From Atribacteria bacterium SCGC AAA255-G05 (GTDB lineage: Bacteria; Atribacterota; Phoenicimicrobiia; Phoenicimicrobiales; Phoenicimicrobiaceae), in the NCBI GenBank assembly GCA_000405605.1, contig ASPA01000023.1:1-15052 (forward strand): a stretch of 15,052 bases of DNA, read 5' to 3'. Position numbers and translations under genes: made by a program. Shown piece by piece: positions 1-4,097 of this stretch; position 1 is the first letter of the stretch, and each line of letters opens with the position of its first letter. The notes beneath the pieces were generated by a model that saw nothing but the letters and a program-made list of their open reading frames with translations, did no database searches and was not told where the DNA came from.

Positions 1-229
1 AATAGGGGAATGTTGAAATAGCGTAGAGCGTACAGCGTTTAGCGTATAGGTGCGGGTTATAAAGGAAAAGATTAAGAAAGTTGCAAGTTTCAAGTTTCGA
101 GTTGCAAGATTATCAATTTGACCAATTGGCCAATTCACCAATTGACCGATTAAAATGCAAGATGCATACTAGCGTGGAGTGTTTAGGTGAAAGATGCAGG
201 GTGCAAGTCGCAAGCGCAAGAGAATGAAA
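1..229. repeat. Non-coding region with 7-bp and 8-bp quasi-tandem repeats
   Basis: No coding frame is visible here. Positions 21-48 are four 7-bp units (GCGTAGA, GCGTACA, GCGTTTA, GCGTATA). Positions 79-106 are four more 7-bp units of the AGTTGCA/AGTTTCA type. Positions 113-152 are an 8-bp-period array (ACCAATTG, GCCAATTC, ACCAATTG, ACCGATTA). After these come variants of AAGATGCA and GCAAG. The last array shares its period and its ACC core with the larger array at 14318-14448. The function is unknown. The arrays look like slippage- or recombination-generated intergenic repeats rather than regulatory sites of the next gene. Confidence 0.75.
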
Positions 230-231
230 AT

Positions 232-260
232 TTGACACTTCTATTAATATTTGCTATATT
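232..260 (+). promoter_or_regulatory. Sigma-70-like promoter of the AbrB/RelE TA operon
   Basis: A perfect -35 box TTGACA (232-237), a 17-bp spacer and a -10 box TATATT (255-260) preceded by TG at 252-253 (extended -10). The predicted transcription start near 267 leaves a leader of about 60 nt before the ATG at 330, with an AAAGGAGGG ribosome-binding site at 314-322. Confidence 0.8.
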
Positions 261-329
261 ATATTAAGGAAGAAAGTAGGAAATTCTTACCATAGGATTA
301 TTTATGATTGGTTAAAGGAGGGAAGATAG

Positions 330-599
330 ATGTCTTTGGTTCAAATTAGAGAAAAAGCGCAAATTACCATTCCCAGTAGAATTCGTAAAGAATTAGGTAT
401 CAAAAAAGGAGATTATTTAGAAATAATCAAAGAAGATAATAAAATAGTTATTATTCCTAAAATATTAGTAGATAAAGTTTCGGTGAATTTGTCGGCAAAA
501 GGCGAGAAGATGCTAAAAGAGGCAATGGATGATGTCAGGGAAGGTAAGGTCAAGATACATAATAATGTAACAAATTTAATTAATGACCTTCACGAATAG
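330..599 (+). CDS. AbrB/MazE-type (SpoVT-AbrB domain) antitoxin
   Basis: This 89-residue protein starts with a SpoVT/AbrB swapped-hairpin DNA-binding domain at about residues 4-47. The REKAQITIPSRIRKELGIKK stretch followed by GDYLEI is typical of the family. The C-terminal ~40 residues are charged and likely form the toxin-binding tail. Such proteins neutralise a toxin and repress their own operon. The start is supported by a strong AAAGGAGGG site 7 nt upstream. The stop lies 4 nt before the start of a RelE-like toxin, so the pair is a type II TA operon. A second, truncated copy of the middle of this gene lies at 1971-2073, so the family has been duplicated locally. The family call is secure; the partner assignment rests on adjacency. 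Confidence 0.88.
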   Translation: MSLVQIREKAQITIPSRIRKELGIKKGDYLEIIKEDNKIVIIPKILVDKVSVNLSAKGEKMLKEAMDDVREGKVKIHNNVTNLINDLHE

Positions 600-603
600 A
601 TAG

Positions 604-861
604 ATGCAATTGATTTATACTGCTCATTTTAAGAGAGACTATAAAAAACTTTCAGATACTATTCAGAAAAAAACAGATGAGAAAATAAAGCTTTTGATTG
701 AAAATTTATCCCATCCTTCTTTGAGAGTGAAAAAGGTTAAAAAATATCAGAATGTTCTGGAGGGAAGTATTAACAAGAATTATCGATTTCTATTTCAAAT
801 AACTTCCAAAGGATATCTTTTCCTTCGAATTAGAACACATGATATTTTAGAAGAAAAATGA
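604..861 (+). CDS. RelE/YafQ-family type II toxin (putative mRNA interferase)
   Basis: This 85-residue protein fits the RelE/ParE superfamily in length and pattern. It has an N-terminal strand (IYTAHF), two helices rich in Lys (residues 10-36), a HPSLRVKKVK segment, then the GSINKNYRFLFQI strand and a C-terminal strand ending LFLRIRTHDIL. The Asn-Tyr-Arg pattern and the His near the C-terminus match YafQ/RelE-type toxins, which cut mRNA in the ribosomal A site. It lies 4 nt downstream of the AbrB-type antitoxin and is probably translationally coupled to it. AbrB antitoxin plus RelE toxin is a known mixed pairing. No mutation is visible and this is the most intact TA pair in the window. Catalytic activity is inferred from the family only. 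Confidence 0.85.
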   Translation: MQLIYTAHFKRDYKKLSDTIQKKTDEKIKLLIENLSHPSLRVKKVKKYQNVLEGSINKNYRFLFQITSKGYLFLRIRTHDILEEK

Positions 862-887
862 TTAATTGGTAAACTAAGAAAAGACAA

Positions 888-978
888 TTTTCTAACTTTA
901 TCACTGCCAGGGTAATAGAAAATATATTAGAATATTCGAGACCAACCAATTCCTAAAGTGGCTTAAACAAAATTTTAG
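888..978 (+). pseudogene. Deletion remnant fusing the end of an RHH antitoxin to the start of a RelE-like toxin
   Basis: Positions 888-919 match the codons for the middle of the RHH antitoxin (around 2310-2341, including CCAGGGTAATAGAA). The sequence then jumps, and 926-978 match the start of its toxin (2472-2524, including AGAATATTCGAGACC and CAATTCCTAAA). About 130 bp of the equivalent module are missing between the two parts, so this is an internally deleted second copy of the module at 2228-2738. No usable frame remains. The rest of 862-1047 shows nothing else recognisable. Confidence 0.75.
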
Positions 979-1047
979 TCCTACGGAGATAAGAGGGTTT
1001 AATTCATCAAACTCCTCGACTTAATTCTATTTTAATTTTTTAATATG

Positions 1048-1056
1048 TGTTATAAT
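1048..1056 (+). promoter_or_regulatory. Extended -10 promoter of the MNT/HEPN operon
   Basis: TGTTATAAT is a perfect TATAAT at 1051-1056 with an upstream TG. There is no good -35 box, which extended -10 promoters tolerate. It lies 28 nt before the ATG at 1084. The ribosome-binding site is weak (AGGTAG near 1070). Confidence 0.5.
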
Positions 1057-1083
1057 TATTTCTAAAAATAGGTAGATGTAACT

Positions 1084-1509
1084 ATGGAGAAGGATATTTC
1101 TAAAATTAAAGACAAATTAAAATTAGTTTTGGAAGAAGAAAAAGGAATCCTTTTTGGCTATCTTTTTGGTTCGATGGCTTTGGGAAAGACTAATTTAGAA
1201 AGCGATGTAGACCTGGCTTTTTACTTCGAGGCGAAAGAGGTCAAAGATTTTTTTAAAAAACGACTTTTTTTAATAGAGAAGATCCAATCCATTTTAAAAA
1301 AGAGAGTTGAGGTTATTATTCTTAATGAAATAAGATCAATATTTTTCAAATTCGTTATTATTAAAGAAGGAAAGGTAATTTTAGAGAGAGACCATGCCCA
1401 GAGGATTGACTTTGAATTAAAAACTATGCAGGAATATTATGATTTTCGACCTTTTATTAAAGAATATAATGAAGCTTACCTCCAAAGGTCTCTTAAGAAG
1501 GCCATATGA
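1084..1509 (+). CDS. mntA: MNT-domain nucleotidyltransferase, antitoxin of a HEPN/MNT module
   Basis: This 141-residue protein has the minimal nucleotidyltransferase signature: G29-S30 of a GSxxxG loop (FGSMALGK), then S40-D41-V42-D43, with D41 and D43 as the metal-binding pair. In MntA-type antitoxins this fold transfers AMP from ATP to a tyrosine of the HEPN partner and so neutralises it. The third carboxylate, usually Asp in a VDL-like strand, appears as Glu (VEV, residue 76). The gene overlaps the HEPN gene by an ATGA, so the two are translationally coupled, as expected for a type VII-like TA pair. An alternative is that it is an orphan domain with a retained metal site and an altered partner, because the partner lacks its catalytic His. 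Confidence 0.85.
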   Translation: MEKDISKIKDKLKLVLEEEKGILFGYLFGSMALGKTNLESDVDLAFYFEAKEVKDFFKKRLFLIEKIQSILKKRVEVIILNEIRSIFFKFVIIKEGKVILERDHAQRIDFELKTMQEYYDFRPFIKEYNEAYLQRSLKKAI

Positions 1510-1946
1510 ACGAGATAACCCGGCAAAAAATCTTCGAAAAGTTGCAACAATTAGATGGATACCTTAGCAATCTTAAGAAATTAAAAAAAGAAATAAAAAG
1601 CCCTGAAGAGTTTTTGGAAGACTTTCATCTTTATGGCTTGGCGGAGCGCTATTTACAATTGAGCTGTCAAGTGGTCCTGGATATTTTAAATTTGGTGATT
1701 ATTGAGGAAGCATGGGAGAAACCGGAAGATAATCAAGAAGCAGTTTCTATCCTTTTTGGAAAAAAGATTATTTCTGAAAATTTAGCCTCAAATTTAGAGG
1801 GTATAGTAGGTTTTAGAAACATATTAGTTTACGAATACGGGAAAATCGACCGTAGGAGAGTATATCAATATTTGTTGGAAAAATTAGAACTTTTCAAAGT
1901 TTTTAAAAAAGAAATACTTAATTGGCTGAAGAATAAATCTTTATAG
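1506..1946 (+). CDS. hepT: HEPN-domain protein (HepT-like toxin) with the catalytic His replaced
   Basis: This 146-residue all-helical protein is of the HepT/DUF86 type. It is mostly Lys/Glu-rich amphipathic helices, with a conserved AERYLQLSCQVVLDI helix (46-60) and a VGFRNILV segment (101-108). The family's RNase motif is R-x4-H-x-Y. Here it reads R104-N-I-L-V-Y109-E-Y111: the Arg and the terminal Tyr (the AMP-acceptor position in HepT) are kept, but the His is a Tyr encoded by TAC at 1830-1832. One C-to-T change from CAC would produce this. RNase activity should therefore be lost or strongly reduced. The gene is coupled to the MNT gene by a 4-nt overlap. The family call is strong; toxicity is doubtful. 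Confidence 0.85.
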   Translation: MNEITRQKIFEKLQQLDGYLSNLKKLKKEIKSPEEFLEDFHLYGLAERYLQLSCQVVLDILNLVIIEEAWEKPEDNQEAVSILFGKKIISENLASNLEGIVGFRNILVYEYGKIDRRRVYQYLLEKLELFKVFKKEILNWLKNKSL

Positions 1947-1970
1947 CAGGTAAAATAAAGAGAGAAGAAT

Positions 1971-2073
1971 ATAGTTGAAGATGATAAAATAGTTATTATT
2001 CCTAAAATATTGGTAGTTAAAGTCTCGATAAATTTGTCAGCAAAAGGTGAAGAGATGCTAAAAGAGGCTATTG
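1971..2073 (+). pseudogene. Truncated copy of the AbrB-type antitoxin gene
   Basis: The stretch closely matches about positions 428-530 of the AbrB-type antitoxin at 330-599. It encodes the equivalent of residues 34-66 (DDKIVIIPKILV, then INLSAKGEEMLKEAI) with several substitutions. It has no start codon and no N-terminal domain. Similarity ends where a palindromic element begins at 2074. It has no adjacent toxin of its own. Confidence 0.85.
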
Positions 2074-2098
2074 TAGGGGCAGACCTTGTGTCTGCCCT
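2074..2098. repeat. Small palindromic element (GTAG-stem-loop family), copy 1
   Basis: GTAG is followed by a perfect 8-bp stem: GGGCAGAC (2077-2084), loop CTTGT, GTCTGCCC (2090-2097). ATTGTA occurs directly on both sides (2070-2075 and 2100-2105), like a target-site duplication. It shares the GTAGG start and the stem/5-nt loop/stem plan with the elements at 13686-13708 and 14614-14636, although its stem sequence differs. Confidence 0.7.
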
Positions 2099-2156
2099 CA
2101 TTGTATTAGAAAAGATAATTATATCCTATAATCCCGAAACTCGTAAATTCGTTTGC

Positions 2157-2185
2157 TTGACAAATGGATGAGAATATATTAGAAT
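2157..2185 (+). promoter_or_regulatory. Sigma-70-like promoter of the RHH/RelE module
   Basis: TTGACA (2157-2162), a 17-bp spacer and TAGAAT (2180-2185). The start point would fall near 2192, inside the 10-bp repeats at 2171-2210, which suits operator control by the antitoxin. Confidence 0.7.
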
Positions 2186-2210
2186 ATTATTGAATATAAA
2201 AGAATATATT
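2171..2210. promoter_or_regulatory. Four 10-bp repeats, candidate operator of the RHH antitoxin
   Basis: AGAATATATT, AGAATATTAT, TGAATATAAA and AGAATATATT lie head to tail in exact 10-bp register, one near-helical turn each. They overlap the -10 box and the predicted start point. Ribbon-helix-helix antitoxins commonly bind short phased repeats at their own promoters, so this is a natural operator candidate. The binding itself is inferred. Confidence 0.55.
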
Positions 2211-2227
2211 TAATAAGGAGGTTTTGG

Positions 2228-2470
2228 ATGGCTAAAGTAGTAACATTGCGGCTAACAGAAGAAGAATATGAGAGAATATCAGCTGCTGCTAAAATTGAGC
2301 ATCGTCCTATTTCTAATTTTATTACTACCAGGGTAATAGAAGATATAGAAGAATCTTATTATATAGACCCCATTGAGATGGCTCAGATTACATCAGATAA
2401 GAACCTGATCGGAAAATTAAAAATCGGGCATCGCGCCGCCAAAGAAATGAAGGGCAGATTTGTTGACTAA
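2228..2470 (+). CDS. Ribbon-helix-helix (CopG/RelB-like) antitoxin
   Basis: This 80-residue protein begins with a ribbon-helix-helix fold: strand KVVTLRLT (3-10), helix EEEYERISAAAKI (11-23), a turn, and a second helix from PISNFITTRVIEDIEE (27-42). The remaining ~40 residues form an acidic-to-basic tail for toxin contact. The start is set by AAGGAGGT at 2215-2222, 5 nt before the ATG. It overlaps the toxin frame by 11 nt. It should repress its own promoter through the 10-bp repeats just upstream. The reading frame is intact although the toxin is broken. A deleted copy of the same module is at 888-978. Confidence 0.85.
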   Translation: MAKVVTLRLTEEEYERISAAAKIEHRPISNFITTRVIEDIEESYYIDPIEMAQITSDKNLIGKLKIGHRAAKEMKGRFVD

Positions 2471-2738
2471 GTTTAGAATATTTGAGACCGATCAATTCCT
2501 AAAAGACCTTGAACAAGATTTTGGCGGACAACAGGAACGGATAAAGACAAAGCTTGTCAACTATGTCTACCCTCAACTAAAACAAAATCCCCATTTTGGC
2601 AAAAACATAAAAAAACTCCTAAACTATAATCCGGATACCTGACGTTATAGAATAAGCAGCTACAGGTTTTTCTATGAGATTGATGACCAAAGTAAGATAG
2701 TTTTTATGATATCTGTTGATAATCGCCAAAATGCTTAA
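2460..2738 (+). pseudogene. RelE-family toxin gene interrupted by an in-frame TGA
   Basis: The frame opens at TTG 2460 (or TTG 2463) inside the end of the antitoxin gene and encodes FRIFETDQFLKDLEQDF and onward for 60 residues to a TGA at 2640-2642. The same frame continues for 31 more codons (RYRISSYRFFYEIDDQ, then KIVFMISVDNR) to TAA at 2736-2738, which completes a RelE/ParE fold of about 92 residues. At the TGA, RelE-type toxins have Trp in the (L/T)WRYRI motif, so TGG to TGA is the simplest explanation. The truncated product would lack the core strands and the catalytic Arg region, so it should be inactive. Read-through or a sequencing error are the alternatives. Other genes here use TGG for Trp and TGA as stop. 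Confidence 0.85.
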
Positions 2739-2783
2739 GAAAAAGTAACCCAAAGGTGCCAGGCACCTTTGGGTTACTTTTTC
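2739..2783. repeat. 45-bp perfect palindrome with GGTGCC/GGCACC core
   Basis: The left arm 2739-2760 and the right arm 2762-2783 are perfect 22-bp complements around a single A at 2761. The centre reads GGTGCCAGGCACC. It lies between the convergent ends of the RelE-like and VapC genes, where it could act as a bidirectional terminator. It shares its core with the palindrome at 3530-3606, which points to a dispersed REP-like family rather than a plain terminator. Confidence 0.85.
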
Positions 2784-2851
2784 CACAATTGTGTTTTGAC
2801 ACAAGAGATATGCCCGTCAAATTAACCTTGCATTATTTGCAGATGATTTAG

Positions 2852-3274
2852 TTATGCAATTTTATATAAATTTTTTGTTTTTAAATTGTTATGTTCTTGA
2901 ATCTGTTCAAAATGATTATCTGCATGGAGGAGGGTGAGGTCATAATGAAGGGCAATGCTGGCAATTAGGAGATCAGTAGAAGGGATAGTTTTTCCCATTC
3001 GCCGCAAATCAAATCCGAGTTGCGAAGCTCTTTTCCATATTTCCTTGTTTACCTCAAAATAATGCAGTGCGGATAGATCTGAAAGGATTTCAGCATATTC
3101 TTTTTTTGTTCTTGTTCCCTGTAAGAGCTCTAAAATGATTATACCGGTAGTGGCTGACTGATCTTTATCTAAAATTTCTGTTAGAATATTTTTTATTTGA
3201 TTAGAGGAATTTCTTTTTAAGCCTAAAATCCAGGCCGAAGTATCAATTAAAAATAGTTTGTCATTTTTATTCAT
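2852..3274 (-). CDS. vapC: VapC PIN-domain RNase toxin
   Basis: This 140-residue PIN-domain protein has all four acidic active-site positions: D11 (LIDTSAW), E49 (IILELLQG), D101 (IPSTDLLIA) and D119 (LLHADNHF). Together they bind the Mg2+/Mn2+ used for RNA cleavage, in VapC relatives often at tRNA or rRNA sites. Its length is normal for the family and no disruption is visible. It starts inside the end of vapB, with an 8-nt overlap, so the two are translationally coupled. Its 3' end faces the RelE-like module across the 45-bp palindrome. The RNA target cannot be read from sequence. Confidence 0.92.
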   Translation of the reverse strand: MNKNDKLFLIDTSAWILGLKRNSSNQIKNILTEILDKDQSATTGIIILELLQGTRTKKEYAEILSDLSALHYFEVNKEIWKRASQLGFDLRRMGKTIPSTDLLIASIALHYDLTLLHADNHFEQIQEHNNLKTKNLYKIA

Positions 3275-3470
3275 CTTTTCTCATTTCCTCTAAAGAAGAA
3301 AGATTAAGGGAGAGGTCGTACTTCCCTAATCTATTTTTTAGTTTTTCCAGGTGTCTTCTCCTTATAAATTCTTTTAAAGAAAGATTGATCAATTCTTTTT
3401 TGGTACGTATATTAGATAATTTTAATGCTTCCTCAAGCAGTCCTTTATCTATGTTAATAGTAGTCCTCAT
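3267..3470 (-). CDS. vapB: VapB ribbon-helix-helix antitoxin
   Basis: This 67-residue protein has the RHH form typical of VapB partners: MRTTINIDKGLLEEALKLS, then RTKKELINLSLKEFIRRR. The C-terminal part (about 45-67) should wrap around the VapC active site. An AGAGGTGAT-type ribosome-binding site lies just upstream of the ATG at 3468-3470. Autoregulation is likely. The palindrome ATATGCATAT (3485-3494) overlaps the -10 box and is a plausible operator half. Gene order and overlap with vapC are canonical. Confidence 0.9.
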   Translation of the reverse strand: MRTTINIDKGLLEEALKLSNIRTKKELINLSLKEFIRRRHLEKLKNRLGKYDLSLNLSSLEEMRKDE

Positions 3471-3484
3471 TACGCATCACCTCT

Positions 3485-3519
3485 ATATGCATATTATCAT
3501 AAAAAATGGTGCCTGTCAA
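3485..3519 (-). promoter_or_regulatory. vapBC promoter and candidate operator
   Basis: On the minus strand, TTGACA (complement of 3514-3519), a 17-bp spacer and TAATAT (complement of 3491-3496) with an extended TG just upstream of the -10. The 10-bp palindrome ATATGCATAT at 3485-3494 overlaps the -10 and could bind VapB. The -35 box lies inside a GGTGCCTGTCA repeat piece related to the adjacent palindrome, so a dispersed repeat may have supplied the -35. Confidence 0.75.
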
Positions 3520-3529
3520 AAAATGATAG

Positions 3530-3606
3530 AAAGAGTAAACAAAGGTGCCTGGCACTAAAGTTGTCGTTTTGTAAACTTTAGTGCCAGGCACCTTTGTTTA
3601 CTCTTT
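3530..3606. repeat. 77-bp inverted repeat with two perfect 33-bp arms
   Basis: The arms 3530-3562 and 3574-3606 are perfectly complementary around an 11-nt loop (3563-3573). The arms include AAAGGTGCCTGGCACT, which shares the AAAGGTGCC and TGGCAC motifs with the palindrome at 2739-2783. It lies between the divergent vapBC and psuK-like promoters. A stem this long and this exact is unlikely to be an ordinary terminator. A REP/MITE-like mobile repeat is more likely. Confidence 0.88.
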
Positions 3607-3635
3607 TAAAAGTTTGGATTGGGAAGAGGTGTTTG

Positions 3636-3644
3636 TGATATAAT
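3636..3644 (+). promoter_or_regulatory. Possible extended -10 promoter for the psuK-like fragment
   Basis: TGATATAAT at 3636-3644 is an extended -10. A TTGGAT (3614-3619) lies 19 bp upstream, a longer than ideal spacing. It faces the psuK-like fragment at 3683. Confidence 0.45.
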
Positions 3645-3682
3645 GAAAAAAAATATTATTGGTTTTGGAGTAGGTTTTTAAA

Positions 3683-4063
3683 ATGGTAATAACCAGAATA
3701 AAAGAGGAAGTTTTGAATTCTCCGAGATTGAGTGAAAGCCGAGGAAGATTTGGCGGGATAGTGGTGATAGGCGGAGCGAATATTGATTTGAGAGGCAGGC
3801 CTATTGGGGAGGTGCTGGAAAGGCATACCTCCAACCCGGGTAAGATAAATGTCGGTTCTGGAGGAGTAGGAAGGAATATTGCCCATAATTTAGCTTTGCT
3901 TAATGTACCGGTTACTCTGTTGAGTGCAGTGGGAGATGATGGAGAAGGAATAAGGATTTTGGAGGAGACCGGGAAGGACGGAGTTAGGACGGTATATCGA
4001 CTCCAAAGATATCTCTTAAAATATTTTCCATACAAAGAAACTGCTTTTAAGAAATATTTATGA
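3683..4063 (+). pseudogene. Truncated PfkB-family kinase (pseudouridine kinase-like), N-terminal part only
   Basis: The 126-residue frame encodes the N-terminal third of a PfkB/ribokinase sugar kinase: IVVIGGANIDLRGRP (26-40), TSNPGKINVGSGGVGRNIAH (49-68) and LLSAVGDDGEG (79-89). The TSNPGK and GGVGRNIA strings are most like pseudouridine kinase (PsuK), which phosphorylates pseudouridine. Full proteins have about 300-370 residues. Similarity fades after about residue 106, and the ATP-binding and catalytic C-terminus (including the GAGD motif) is absent, so this cannot be an active kinase. The frame ends about 35 bp before the convergent polysaccharide locus, so the missing part was probably lost when that locus arrived or rearranged. 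Start codon support is weak (GGAG about 12 nt upstream). Confidence 0.8.
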
Positions 4064-4097
4064 TCTACTTTTCTCTATATTATTTTTCCTAATTTTT

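Noticed and set aside
1865..2101. Minus-strand frame opposite the HEPN end and antitoxin fragment
   Set aside because: It spans a gene end, a pseudogene fragment and a palindrome. Composition is Ser/Phe-rich shadow sequence with no family resemblance.
2640..2642. TGA read as Trp (recoded genetic code)
   Set aside because: TGA is used as the normal stop in many genes here (for example gt2, mntA and fkbM ends) and TGG is the Trp codon in ugd, gmd and others. A single nonsense mutation is the better explanation.
2739..2783. Plain rho-independent terminator
   Set aside because: The stem is a 45-bp perfect palindrome without a clear T-run beyond its own arm, and its core recurs at 3530-3606. It may terminate transcription, but a repeat element explains it better.
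2820..2866. Short plus-strand frame resembling a FADDLV reverse-transcriptase motif
   Set aside because: Only about 15 codons, with no other RT motifs near, and it overlaps the 3' end of vapC. Treated as chance or an unrecognisable scrap.
3643..3681. 12-codon frame after the TATAAT at 3639
   Set aside because: Its ATG overlaps the -10 box, so it would not be on the transcript. No ribosome-binding site.
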